Positions 16,879-25,749 of a stretch of 64,000 nt of DNA are shown here, one piece after another. Source of the DNA: Alphaproteobacteria bacterium (GTDB taxonomy: Bacteria; Pseudomonadota; Alphaproteobacteria; Rhizobiales; GCA-2746425). Numbering within the stretch: position 1 is the stretch's first letter; every line of letters starts with the position of its first letter. The stretch lies in the NCBI GenBank assembly GCA_024743215.1, contig JANSWZ010000004.1:310001-374000 (forward strand). Direction: 5' to 3'. The position numbers and the translations under genes were made by a program. The notes under the pieces were generated by a model. The model was not told the DNA's origin and searched no databases. It was given only the letters and a program-made list of their open reading frames with translations.

Positions 16879-18036
16879 ATGCTGTTCTGGATTGTCGCCG
16901 CAATCATGATTGGATGCGCAATAGGACTTGCTGTCCTGCCTTTGCTGCTAAAGCAGAGAAATGCAGAGTCGCTGGAAGGCACATCCTTTGACGGTGATGT
17001 TGCTGTATTCAAAGACCAGCTTACCGAGATCGACCGAGATTTGAAACGCGGCGTTCTGAACGAAAGGGACGCGGAATCGGCACGTGCAGAAATCAGCAGG
17101 CGGTTGATTGAGGCAAACGGAAAAGCCAAAACTGATTCTGGTACAAAGGCTTCTGGTGAAAAGCGGACTCTGTTTCGCAACGCAGCGCTGGTGTTTTCAA
17201 GTGCCTGTGTTCCAGCGGTGGCAATTGCCATGTATGTCAATATCGGAAACCCAAATCTGGCTGATCAACCCTTGCAGGCCCGTCTTGCAAACCAGCAGCA
17301 AAATGGCGACGACACAAAGATATTGAACCTTGTGGAGCGGGTGGAAACCCACCTCAGCGGAAATCCAGACGACAGCGATGGTTGGGAAGTGGTAGCGCCC
17401 GTCTATCAGCGGTTGGGCCGTTATGATGATGCGGTTCGTGCGTATGAAAACCTCGTCCGATTGCGTGGTGAAAACGAAGATCGCCTGTCGAATCTCGGTG
17501 AAGCGGTTGTTCTCAGCCAGGAGGGCGTTGTCACCCAGCGCGCTGAAACCTTGTTCAAACGTGCTGCAACACTGGATCAAACCGCGGTCAGGCCGCGCTT
17601 CTTTTTGGCATTAGGGTTGAATCAGGAAAGCAAATTCAGAGAAGCCGTCAGCGCCTGGGAAGAGCTGCTTGAAGATGCAACGCCAGAATCCGCCTGGGCG
17701 CCCGGGGCGTTGGACCAATTGAATATGGCGCGCAATGAATTGGGTTTGCCGCCAGCCGAACCAGACAATCAGGCAGCTGCAATCATGAGCTTGTCTCAGC
17801 AGGAACAACAGGAAATGATTTCTGTCATGGTTGCAGGACTGGCCGAAAGGTTGGAGGAAGCCCCTGAGAACCTGCCAGACTGGCAACGGCTGATTCGATC
17901 ATATGCGGTTTTGGGGCAGCCAGATCAGGCCGCAGCGGCTTTGAGAAAAGCACAAAGCATATTTGCGGCAGATCAAAGCGCGCTCGCAGAATTGGGTGTC
18001 TTATCTACAAATCTTGGACTTGCGACGCAAAACTAA
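16879..18036 (+). CDS. ccmI: Cytochrome c maturation protein CcmI (CycH)
   Basis: A 385-residue inner-membrane protein. An N-terminal helix (about 2-24), a cytoplasmic loop with the CcmI pattern KDQLTEIDRDLKRGVLNERDAESARAEISRRLIE, a second helix (about 95-114) and a periplasmic tetratricopeptide-repeat region (about 150-385) are visible. CcmI presents apocytochrome c to the haem lyase CcmF/H. It is the first gene of the operon, 20 nt before ccmE. Confidence 0.92.
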   Translation: MLFWIVAAIMIGCAIGLAVLPLLLKQRNAESLEGTSFDGDVAVFKDQLTEIDRDLKRGVLNERDAESARAEISRRLIEANGKAKTDSGTKASGEKRTLFRNAALVFSSACVPAVAIAMYVNIGNPNLADQPLQARLANQQQNGDDTKILNLVERVETHLSGNPDDSDGWEVVAPVYQRLGRYDDAVRAYENLVRLRGENEDRLSNLGEAVVLSQEGVVTQRAETLFKRAATLDQTAVRPRFFLALGLNQESKFREAVSAWEELLEDATPESAWAPGALDQLNMARNELGLPPAEPDNQAAAIMSLSQQEQQEMISVMVAGLAERLEEAPENLPDWQRLIRSYAVLGQPDQAAAALRKAQSIFAADQSALAELGVLSTNLGLATQN

Positions 18037-18056
18037 TGATCAATGGGAATTGTTGA

Positions 18057-18509
18057 ATGACCAGAAAACAAAGACGCCTGACCATGATGGCCGTAGCTGG
18101 CAGTGTTTTGGTGGTTGCGGCCGGTTTGGTTCTGTTTGCGCTGAATGACCGCATCGTATTTTTCAACTCACCCAGTGATATTGCAGCTGGTGGCGCTGCA
18201 CCCGGCGAGCGCATTCGGCTTGGCGGTTTGGTAGAAGAAGATAGCGTTGTTCGCAACGATGGCTCTTTGGTCAAGTTCAGCATTACCGACACCGGCAGCA
18301 CCGTCGCCGTCGTCTTTGATGGCATTCTTCCTGATCTGTTTCGCGAAGGACAGGGTGTGGTTACCGAAGGTTCACTGGATGCCAACGGCCTTTTTGTGGC
18401 AGATACAGTATTGGCGAAACACGACGAAACATACATGCCAAAAGAAGTGGCGGACGCTCTCAGAGAACAGGGTGTTTGGCAAGGCGAGGGTGAAAGCGCT
18501 ACCAACTAA
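18057..18509 (+). CDS. ccmE: Haem chaperone CcmE (CycJ)
   Basis: A 150-residue protein with one N-terminal helix (about 8-29) and a periplasmic beta-barrel domain. The haem-binding His122 lies in [13 protein letters not shown], with Tyr126 in the usual axial position. CcmE receives haem covalently and hands it to CcmF. Preceded and followed by other ccm genes with gaps of 20 and 42 nt. Confidence 0.95.
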   Translation: MTRKQRRLTMMAVAGSVLVVAAGLVLFALNDRIVFFNSPSDIAAGGAAPGERIRLGGLVEEDSVVRNDGSLVKFSITDTGSTVAVVFDGILPDLFREGQGVVTEGSLDANGLFVADTVLAKHDETYMPKEVADALREQGVWQGEGESATN

Positions 18510-18551
18510 GCGCAACTCTGCTGAAACAACAGGAACTAAAGGGGCGGAATA

Positions 18552-20534
18552 GTGATATCGGAACTCGGCCATGTTGCTCTTTTGCTGGCGCTCGCTCTGT
18601 CGTGTGTGCAGGCGCTTGTGCCACTTGTGGGCGCTCAGCGCGGCGACGCCCGTATGATGGCGGTTGGTAGTTCAACCGCCCTTGGCGTGTTCGTATTTGT
18701 ATCACTTGCCTTTGCGGCGCTGACTTATGCTTATTTGGTGTCAGATTTCTCAGTCCGCAACGTTTGGGAAAACTCCCATTCTCAAAAACCATTTCTGTTC
18801 AAATTCACCGGCGTGTGGGGCAATCACGAGGGCTCAATGCTGCTGTGGGTTGGAATTTTGACCTTGTTCAGTGCTCTTGTCGCCTTGTTTGGCAACAATC
18901 TTCCTGCTCAGTTAAAGGCAAATGTTCTGGCCATTCAGGGGTGGATTGCGACAACATTCCTCCTGTTTGTAACCCTCACATCCAATCCGTTTGAGCGCTT
19001 GTTTCCCGCGCCATTCGAAGGGCGTGATCTGAACCCTATCCTGCAGGATATCGGATTGGCGATCCATCCGCCGATGCTTTATCTTGGCTATGTCGGATTT
19101 TCAGTTGCTTTCTCCTTTGCAATTGCAGCCCTTATTAGCGGACGCATTGATGCAGCCTGGGCCCGATGGGTGCGACCCTGGACACTGACGGCCTGGCTGT
19201 TTCTGACCCTCGGCATCTCAATGGGCTCATATTGGGCCTATTATGAACTGGGCTGGGGTGGCTGGTGGTTCTGGGACCCGGTTGAAAACGCCAGTTTCAT
19301 GCCCTGGCTGTTTGGAACGGCATTGCTGCATTCTGCGGTGGTCATGGAAAAGCGCAACGCGCTTAAAATCTGGACCATATTGCTGGCAATTCTGACATTT
19401 TCCATGTCACTTCTGGGCACGTTTCTGGTACGCTCCGGCGTCCTGACCAGCGTCCACACATTTGCTTCCGATCCTTCGCGAGGCGTCTTCATTCTGATGA
19501 TCCTGCTGTTGTTCATTGGCGGCGGACTGGCGCTGTTTGCATTGCGTGCAGGAACATTGAAACAGGGCGGCATTTTTGCACCTATTTCGCGCGAAGGTGC
19601 GTTGGTGCTGAACAATGTGCTCCTGACCACAGCTGCGACAACCGTGCTCATTGGTACGCTTTATCCGCTGGCATTGGAGGCCCTGACCGGTGAAAAGATT
19701 TCGGTGGGTCCGCCTTACTTTAACCTGACATTCGGGCCGCTTATGCTGCCACTATTGTTGGCAATGCCGTTTGGACCGTTCTTGGCCTGGAAACGCGGAG
19801 ACCTGAAGGCTGTCATGCAGCGCCTGTCTTGGGTTCTGGCGCTTGCATTTGTTGGACTGCTGACAACATTTGCAGTTCAGACAAAGACTTCAATAGCAGC
19901 GCCATTTGGTGTTGCTGCTGCTGTCTGGCTCATTTTTGGCGCGCTGGCAGAACTGGTCGATCGGGCACGTTTTTTCCGTGTGCCGCTGAAAACCGCATTT
20001 TCAAGATTGTTCGGGTTGCCGCGTTCCGCCTGGGGCACGACCCTGGCCCATGCAGGTATGGGGATCACGCTGCTGGGTATTGTTGGCGTCAGTGTTTATG
20101 AACGTGAGGCCGTTGCTGTCAAACAGCCCGGCGATACCATTGAGTTGTCTGGCTATACGGTCACGTTGGAAGGCATCCGACCCAACAGTGGGCCGAATTA
20201 TACCGAGCAAGTGGCAGACTTGACCGTCCGCAGGGGGGGCACCGTGGTGGCGGTGCTGTCTCCGTCAAAACGCCTCTATCAGGCCCGTAACTTTCCAACC
20301 ACTGAAGCCGGTATAAAAACCTTTGGGGCCTCTCAGCTCTATGCAACGCTTGGCGATTTTGATGACAAGGGCGGTGTCGTTGTGCGCATCTATGACAAGC
20401 CCTTGGTGTTGTTTATCTGGATTGGAACGCTGTTTATGGGGGCCGGTGGCGTTGTATCTCTAACTGACAGACGCTTGCGGGTAGGGGCGCCAAAGCGCGC
20501 AAAACCCCACGCAGCTGCGGTCCCGGCGGAATAG
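18552..20534 (+). CDS. ccmF: Haem lyase CcmF (CycK)
   Basis: A 660-residue polytopic membrane protein of standard length. The tryptophan-rich haem-handling WWD segment is GWGGWWFWDPVENASFMPWL (about 234-253). Conserved segments HPPMLYLGYVGFSVAF and SLLGTFLVRSGVLTSVHTFA are also present. It starts with GTG and its stop touches the start of ccmH. CcmF joins haem from CcmE to the CXXCH motif of apocytochrome c in the periplasm. Confidence 0.95.
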   Translation: MISELGHVALLLALALSCVQALVPLVGAQRGDARMMAVGSSTALGVFVFVSLAFAALTYAYLVSDFSVRNVWENSHSQKPFLFKFTGVWGNHEGSMLLWVGILTLFSALVALFGNNLPAQLKANVLAIQGWIATTFLLFVTLTSNPFERLFPAPFEGRDLNPILQDIGLAIHPPMLYLGYVGFSVAFSFAIAALISGRIDAAWARWVRPWTLTAWLFLTLGISMGSYWAYYELGWGGWWFWDPVENASFMPWLFGTALLHSAVVMEKRNALKIWTILLAILTFSMSLLGTFLVRSGVLTSVHTFASDPSRGVFILMILLLFIGGGLALFALRAGTLKQGGIFAPISREGALVLNNVLLTTAATTVLIGTLYPLALEALTGEKISVGPPYFNLTFGPLMLPLLLAMPFGPFLAWKRGDLKAVMQRLSWVLALAFVGLLTTFAVQTKTSIAAPFGVAAAVWLIFGALAELVDRARFFRVPLKTAFSRLFGLPRSAWGTTLAHAGMGITLLGIVGVSVYEREAVAVKQPGDTIELSGYTVTLEGIRPNSGPNYTEQVADLTVRRGGTVVAVLSPSKRLYQARNFPTTEAGIKTFGASQLYATLGDFDDKGGVVVRIYDKPLVLFIWIGTLFMGAGGVVSLTDRRLRVGAPKRAKPHAAAVPAE

Positions 20535-20999
20535 ATGATGAAAAAGCTTCTGCTCATTTTCTTGGCCTGCCTGTTCCTGACGCCGGTACTTGCGGTTGAG
20601 CCAGATGAAGTGCTGGCGGACCCCGCCATGGAGGCACGGGCGCGGGATTTATCCACCGAAGTGCGTTGCATGGTCTGCCAGAATCAATCGATTGACGATT
20701 CCGATGCCCCATTGGCCAAAGATCTGCGTGTCTTGGTCCGCGAGCGCATTGTGGCGGGGGATACAAATGATGAGGTTTTGACTTTTCTCGTCGCCCGCTA
20801 TGGTGAGTTTGTGCTTTTGAAACCTCGTTTCACATTGGCCAATGCCTTCTTGTGGATTGCACCAATTGGCGTTTTGTTAATCGGTGGTTTCATTGCCTTC
20901 TTTGCTTTCCGCAGCAGGCGCGGCCAAAACCCGGAAGAAAAGCCCCTTACCGAGGCTGAACACGAAGCTCTCAAGAAGATTTTATCTCCCGACGCTTGA
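20535..20999 (+). CDS. ccmH: Cytochrome c maturation thioredox protein CcmH (CycL)
   Basis: A 154-residue protein with a signal peptide (residues 1-20), a periplasmic domain with the redox motif VRCMVCQNQSIDDSDAPLAKDLR (Cys45 and Cys48), and a C-terminal membrane helix (about 100-120). It keeps apocytochrome cysteines reduced for haem ligation. The start follows the ccmF stop without a gap. No ccmG thioredoxin gene is present here; it and ccmABCD must be elsewhere. Confidence 0.94.
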   Translation: MMKKLLLIFLACLFLTPVLAVEPDEVLADPAMEARARDLSTEVRCMVCQNQSIDDSDAPLAKDLRVLVRERIVAGDTNDEVLTFLVARYGEFVLLKPRFTLANAFLWIAPIGVLLIGGFIAFFAFRSRRGQNPEEKPLTEAEHEALKKILSPDA

Positions 21000-21012
21000 T
21001 GCGTGATCGATC

Positions 21013-21054
21013 CGGGCGCACTCTGCCGTTTTTTCAGGCAGGAGAGCGCGCCCG
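21013..21054 (+). promoter_or_regulatory. Hairpin covering the ribosome-binding site of the hydrolase-OsmC gene
   Basis: CGGGCGC (21013-21019) pairs with GCGCCCG (21048-21054) directly before the ATG at 21055. Inside, CTCTGCC (21021-21027) can pair with GGCAGGAG (21037-21044) with one bulged base. The 3' arm contains the GGAG (21041-21044) that serves as ribosome site, so the fold would hide it. Confidence 0.4.
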
Positions 21055-22287
21055 ATGGCTGGCATTCAAAAAGTAACATTCACTGGCAGCAAGGGAGAGT
21101 CTCTGGCTGCACGCATGGATATGCCCGCAGGCTTCATCCGGGCCACCGCAATTTTTGCCCATTGCTTCACCTGCTCAAAAGATATTCTGGCTGCCAAACG
21201 CATTGCCGGGGAGTTGTCTGCAAAAGGTATTGCGGTATTGCGGTTTGATTTCACCGGGCTTGGCGCTTCGGATGGTGATTTTGCCAATACCAATTTTTCA
21301 TCAAATGTCGGCGATTTGGTGCGCGCAGCCGATTTTCTGCGTCAGAATTATGAGGCACCCAGCATTCTGGTTGGTCATTCGCTCGGTGGAGCGGCTGTCT
21401 TGTGTGCAGCGCTGAAAATTCCGGAAGTGAAAGCCGTGGCAACCATTGGCGCACCAGCTGATGCGGAACATGTGGTGCATAATTTTGGCGCCAGTCTGGA
21501 AGAGATCGAGCGCGATGGAGAGGCAACGGTTTCTCTGGCAGGCCGCCCTTTCAAGATACAAAAACAATTTCTGGATGATGTGCGCACGCAATCAGTGGAA
21601 CAACATACTGGAAAGCTGAAAAGCGCATTGATGGTACTGCATTCCCCGATTGATCAAACCGTGGGCATTGAAAATGCGGCCGCCATATTTACAGCTGCGA
21701 AACACCCCAAGAGCTTTGTGTCATTGGATTCTGCAGATCATCTCTTGTCTAATCCCGATGACGCGGCCTATGCGGCATCAGTGATTTCAGCCTGGGCAAG
21801 TCGATATATCGGTGCAGACAGACCGGCGGTGCAATCCAGTGATCGCGAAGGTGTGCTCGTGGCAGAAACCGGAGAAGGCAAGTTTCAGAACTATGTGCGC
21901 AGCGGAAGTCACCGCCTGTTGGCCGATGAGCCGACTTCTGTTGGCGGTCTGGATAGCGGACCTTCGCCCTATGATTTTCTGGCCGTCGCTTTGGGTGCAT
22001 GCACATCCATGACGTTGCGCATGTATGCCACCTTCAAGAAGCTCGATATCGGTGCGGTATCTGTCACCGTGTTGCATGAAAAAATCCACGCAACAGACTG
22101 CGAAGCCTGTGCGGAGGACATGATGACCCCAAGCGGCAAGATTGATCAGTTTGAGCGCCGCATTTCCATAGAGGGTGGGGTCGATCCTGCGCTTCACGGT
22201 AAATTGCTGGAAATCGCTGACAAGTGCCCCGTGCATAAGACGCTGGAAGGCAAAGCCGCAGTGGTGACGCGGATTATGGAAAACTAG
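21055..22287 (+). CDS. Alpha/beta hydrolase fused to an OsmC-like domain
   Basis: A 410-residue bifunctional protein. Residues about 1-255 are an alpha/beta hydrolase with nucleophile Ser109 in VGHSLGGAAV, and likely acid and base in SPIDQTVG and DSADHLLS. Residues about 265-410 are an OsmC/Ohr-type domain with the two cysteines in ALGACTSMTLRMYA and KCPVHKTLEG. This fusion is known in many proteobacteria; the OsmC part may reduce organic hydroperoxides or handle acylated thiols. The substrate of the hydrolase is unknown. It is separated from ccmH by 55 nt and converges with a sulfatase gene. Confidence 0.88.
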   Translation: MAGIQKVTFTGSKGESLAARMDMPAGFIRATAIFAHCFTCSKDILAAKRIAGELSAKGIAVLRFDFTGLGASDGDFANTNFSSNVGDLVRAADFLRQNYEAPSILVGHSLGGAAVLCAALKIPEVKAVATIGAPADAEHVVHNFGASLEEIERDGEATVSLAGRPFKIQKQFLDDVRTQSVEQHTGKLKSALMVLHSPIDQTVGIENAAAIFTAAKHPKSFVSLDSADHLLSNPDDAAYAASVISAWASRYIGADRPAVQSSDREGVLVAETGEGKFQNYVRSGSHRLLADEPTSVGGLDSGPSPYDFLAVALGACTSMTLRMYATFKKLDIGAVSVTVLHEKIHATDCEACAEDMMTPSGKIDQFERRISIEGGVDPALHGKLLEIADKCPVHKTLEGKAAVVTRIMEN

Positions 22288-22306
22288 GTTCGTTTTGGAA
22301 TTTAGA

Positions 22307-23743
22307 TCACCACTCACATTGGCGCACTGGCAGTGGATCAGCTGTGAATGCCATTCTGTGCGTTAGCGCCGTAAGCAGGTCCGCTTTCACACCAAGTGAA
22401 TTCGGATCATCCCACAAATTGTTGACCTCATTCGGATCGGTGTCCAGATCATACAATTCCCCATAATTGTGAGCATGGTCAACGACCAGCTTATGTGTGC
22501 TGGTACGCAACATTGTGAGTTGCGCGGTCGGATTGTTATGAAACGGCATCGCATTGTAATATTCGCAGTAAATGCTCTCCCGCCCCTCATAGGCTGTCTT
22601 GCCAAGCAAGCTTGGCCACAGGGATTTACCCTGCATGCCAGCTTGTAGCGGAAGTCCGCAGGCTTCCAGTAGAGTGGGAGCCAAGTCTACAAGTTCTGTC
22701 AGTCCGTCATGAGTTTTTGGTTGGATGGTGCCGGGAAGGCTAATCATGAAGGGCACACGGATTGCCGGATCATAGAAGTACGGGCCTTTTAGATAGATGC
22801 CGTGATCGCCAAGCATTTCGCCATGGTCGCTCATGAAAATGACGATGGTGTTGTCGCGTTGTCCGCTGAGGTCTAATGCGGAAAGTATAGCGCCCACTTT
22901 CATATCTACCAGATCACACATGGCCCAATAGGCAGCTTTGACCATACGATGATCTTTGTCGGACATAGTGCGCCCATAGGCCATGGTTCCTCCATAAGCG
23001 CCCTTGGCGTCGGTTATCTGATGAGGCGACTTGGTCGACAGATCATCAGATAGCGCATCTGGCAAAGGTATCTCATCAAGCCGGTCCAGATAGGGCTGGA
23101 GATAGTCTGCTGGTGGGTTGAAGGGGTGGTGCGGGGCGAACATGTTTACCGAAAAAAGCCAGGGCATTTCGGATTCTGCACGACGTTCAATGAAATCAAT
23201 CGCCTGCTCGGCGCACCATGTGGCCTCGTGAAACGCTTCCGGCATGCCGGTCTCAACAAATTCGCAGTCCGGATGTGGTGTTGTTTTGAAGGTTTGTCCA
23301 AGATCTTCAAGAAACGCTGTATAGCTGCTGTTGGTGCCCCAATTATCATGGGGGTCGCCGGCCCAGCAAAACTCGTCATAACCATCATTTACGCGTTTCT
23401 CTATGGTTTCGTTGACGGCCGGGTCAGCTGGCGCGAGATGAAACTTTCCAACCAGTCCGCAATAATAACCAGCGTCCGCAAGCAGCCTGCTTATTGGCGT
23501 TTCATCTGATGGAATCGTCTGACCGTTCTGGCGCAAGCGGGTGGTGCGTGGGTAACGGCCTGTTAGAAAGCTGCCGCGGCTCGGCATGCAGACGGGGCTT
23601 TGTACAAAGCAATTTCGGAAATTTGCCGCCGCGCATGAAAGCGCATCAATATTGGGTGTGGAAACGAAGCTATTGCCAGCGCAGCCAAGCGTGTCACTGC
23701 GCTGCTGATCGGTGCAAATCCATAGAATATTGGGTGGTTTCAT
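22307..23743 (-). CDS. Type I sulfatase without export signal
   Basis: A 478-residue sulfatase-family hydrolase. It begins MKPPNILWICTDQQRSDTLG with metal-binding aspartates, and the active-site segment PVCMPSRGSFLTGRYP has the C-x-P-S-R motif whose Cys is converted to formylglycine. MSDHGEMLGDHG supplies further metal ligands. There is no signal peptide, so it should act in the cytoplasm on an imported sulfate (or possibly phosphonate) ester. I start at ATG 23743; an upstream in-frame start at 23830 would add 29 unrelated residues. It is divergent from the IclR gene. The exact substrate is not readable. Confidence 0.87.
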   Translation of the reverse strand: MKPPNILWICTDQQRSDTLGCAGNSFVSTPNIDALSCAAANFRNCFVQSPVCMPSRGSFLTGRYPRTTRLRQNGQTIPSDETPISRLLADAGYYCGLVGKFHLAPADPAVNETIEKRVNDGYDEFCWAGDPHDNWGTNSSYTAFLEDLGQTFKTTPHPDCEFVETGMPEAFHEATWCAEQAIDFIERRAESEMPWLFSVNMFAPHHPFNPPADYLQPYLDRLDEIPLPDALSDDLSTKSPHQITDAKGAYGGTMAYGRTMSDKDHRMVKAAYWAMCDLVDMKVGAILSALDLSGQRDNTIVIFMSDHGEMLGDHGIYLKGPYFYDPAIRVPFMISLPGTIQPKTHDGLTELVDLAPTLLEACGLPLQAGMQGKSLWPSLLGKTAYEGRESIYCEYYNAMPFHNNPTAQLTMLRTSTHKLVVDHAHNYGELYDLDTDPNEVNNLWDDPNSLGVKADLLTALTHRMAFTADPLPVRQCEW

Positions 23744-23816
23744 CTGTTCATAGCTCCACAGCGTTATAGGACGGTCCCCAGACCCATAGCGGTAAGATTC
23801 TTGTTTGAAAACTGAA

Positions 23817-23838
23817 CTTGACACTACCAAATGTCAAG
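23817..23838. promoter_or_regulatory. Perfect inverted repeat, candidate IclR operator
   Basis: CTTGACA (23817-23823) and TGTCAAG (23832-23838) form a perfect 7-bp inverted repeat with an 8-base spacer. It lies 49 nt before the IclR start and 74 nt before the divergent sulfatase start, where a shared operator would be expected. Confidence 0.5.
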
Positions 23839-23886
23839 AATACGCTTCCATTTATGAAAGTAACTATCATTTTTGGAGTTTAAAAA

Positions 23887-24636
23887 ATGGTTGGCGGAAG
23901 TCAGTTGTTGGCCGGGCGCAGAGCCCTGAACATCATAGATGCATTGTCTCTTGCGCCTGAAGGGCTGTCATTCTCTCAATTGGAGGCCACAATCGGTGTC
24001 TCTGCCGCGACGCTGTCACGATTGCTGAAAATGTTGCTGGATGAGAGCTGGATCGAGACAGAGCAAAAAGGTCTCTATGTCATCGGTGCTCGGATGATGA
24101 CGGTGGCAAGGCATTTGAGCGGCCATTGGTCTGAGCATGAAATCATCGAGCCGGTGGTGAAGGAACTCGCTTTTCTGACCGGGCATTCGGCATGTTTTGC
24201 CCGCTTTGCAAATGACTCTTTCGTGCTCACTACCAAAACCGAGATGCCGTCATCATATCACTTCATCGAATTGTATTATAAGCACAGCATATTGCACGAC
24301 AATGGTATGGCCCTTGCCTTGCTTGCCCATCAGGACCCCGAGACGGCACGCTATCTTCTGGAAGAACAGGTCAATGATAGCATTGAAGACTACATGGCCT
24401 TGCTGCAGAAAATTCAACGCGAGGGCAATCACATAAGCCACGAATCCAGTGTGACACGAATAGCCGTGCCGGTTCGCCATGGCATAGGTCACACGGTCAA
24501 GGGTGTGGTCGCAATAGCCGCAATCAACATGGACACTAGTGACACGGACAGATGTCTGGAAGCTGTGCGCAACGCAGCGTTCGAGGCGGAACGACGCCTC
24601 TCGACCAGTGGGGAAACGGCCCGGGAAGCCGGTTAA
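23887..24636 (+). CDS. IclR family transcriptional regulator
   Basis: A 249-residue regulator. The N-terminal winged helix (about 8-65) has LSFSQLEATIGVSAATLSRLLKMLLDESWIE, and the C-terminal effector domain contains LTGHSACFARFANDSFVL and IAVPVRHGIGHTVKGVVAIAA. GGAG lies 8 nt before the ATG. Placed between a divergent sulfatase and an importer operon (40 nt downstream), it most likely controls both in response to a transported compound or its product. The ligand is unknown. Confidence 0.9.
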   Translation: MVGGSQLLAGRRALNIIDALSLAPEGLSFSQLEATIGVSAATLSRLLKMLLDESWIETEQKGLYVIGARMMTVARHLSGHWSEHEIIEPVVKELAFLTGHSACFARFANDSFVLTTKTEMPSSYHFIELYYKHSILHDNGMALALLAHQDPETARYLLEEQVNDSIEDYMALLQKIQREGNHISHESSVTRIAVPVRHGIGHTVKGVVAIAAINMDTSDTDRCLEAVRNAAFEAERRLSTSGETAREAG

Positions 24637-24676
24637 GATTCAATAATCCTATAGATTAACAGGACAGGAGACTGAA

Positions 24677-25669
24677 ATGACGGGTAGTTTTTTACGCAAT
24701 ATAACAGGTCTTGCGCTCAGCGCGGGCCTTGGCTTGGGAATGATGAGCTCTGCGATTGCAGAAACCACAAAAGCACGTTTTGCGGTTGACGGTTTCGTAC
24801 TTGGAACGCTCATTCGCGTTGCCGAAGCAAAGGGATATCTGGCGGAAGAGGGAATTGATCCCACACTTCTGACCTTTTCCTATGGGGTGGACACTGTGGA
24901 TGCGGTCTTGGCCGGGCAGGCTGACTTTGGCGTGATCATCGACATGCCGCTATTGGCACGTTTGAGCTCAGACAAACTCAGTGTTCCAGCATTAATCGGT
25001 ACACCAAATCCAGGTTGGCACAAACTTTACGTAACCACCGATTATTCCGGTCCTGAAAGTTTGGCAGGCAAGAAAATTGCCGTGGCAAAGGGAACAGCAC
25101 AGGAATTCGTGACGCGCACGCATCTTAATGACAATGGCCTGAATCCGGATGAAGATGTCGAGCTTGTTGGCTTCGGCAGCCTGTTTGAAATTATCGGCGC
25201 CATGAAGGCTGGCCGTGTCGACGCCGCATGGATTTGGGGACAGGGTGTCGAGCAGATCAGTGGCGATGACCGATACCGGTTTGAAGCGGATGACAGTATC
25301 GTCAATCAGAAAACGACTGCGCTTCTGGTGGTGTCCAAGGAATATCTGGAAAACAACCGCGCTGCTGTTGTGGCAACCCTGAAGGCTTTGGATAAGGCTG
25401 GTGCAGCGGTCGCAGCTGATATTGATGAAGCGGCAGATATCGTTGCCAAGGGCATTGCTGGCGATGCAACAAAGGTGAAGCCGGTGATATTAGGACAGAA
25501 TTATTCGCTGAGTTTCGAAATGTCAGCGATGGATTCCTTGAAAGCTAAATACGACTTTCTCACAGAGAGCGGTGTTATCGACCCGCCTTATGACTATGCC
25601 GCCCAATTTGATCTGGGGGTCCTGAAAGAGGCAGCTCCCGAAGCGCCGACTGTTGACAGTCTCGACTAG
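24677..25669 (+). CDS. ABC transporter substrate-binding protein (SsuA/TauA/THI5-like)
   Basis: A 330-residue periplasmic binding protein. The signal peptide of about 28 residues ends SSAIA-E. The fold shows the NMT1/SsuA pattern: LIRVAEAKGYLAEEGIDPTLLTFSYG, then DAVLAGQADFGVIIDMPLLARL and LAGKKIAVAKGTAQEFVTRTHL. AGGAG precedes the ATG. It is the first importer gene and is followed by a 13-bp hairpin before the ATPase gene. The SsuA/TauA relatives bind sulfonates or sulfate esters, which agrees with the sulfatases on either side, but specificity cannot be confirmed. Confidence 0.87.
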   Translation: MTGSFLRNITGLALSAGLGLGMMSSAIAETTKARFAVDGFVLGTLIRVAEAKGYLAEEGIDPTLLTFSYGVDTVDAVLAGQADFGVIIDMPLLARLSSDKLSVPALIGTPNPGWHKLYVTTDYSGPESLAGKKIAVAKGTAQEFVTRTHLNDNGLNPDEDVELVGFGSLFEIIGAMKAGRVDAAWIWGQGVEQISGDDRYRFEADDSIVNQKTTALLVVSKEYLENNRAAVVATLKALDKAGAAVAADIDEAADIVAKGIAGDATKVKPVILGQNYSLSFEMSAMDSLKAKYDFLTESGVIDPPYDYAAQFDLGVLKEAAPEAPTVDSLD

Positions 25670-25675
25670 GAAACC

Positions 25676-25718
25676 AGAGCGGCTGCACCATTGCTATCGG
25701 CGATCGTGCAGCCGCTCT
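25676..25718 (+). other. Intra-operon hairpin with a perfect 13-bp stem
   Basis: AGAGCGGCTGCAC (25676-25688) and GTGCAGCCGCTCT (25706-25718) pair perfectly across a 17-base loop. It starts 7 nt after the binding-protein stop. Such hairpins between binding-protein and transporter genes commonly protect the upstream message or partly terminate. There is no T-run after it, so full termination is unlikely. Confidence 0.7.
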
Positions 25719-25749
25719 TACCACCACTCACAAGACAGCGCATCTTTGG

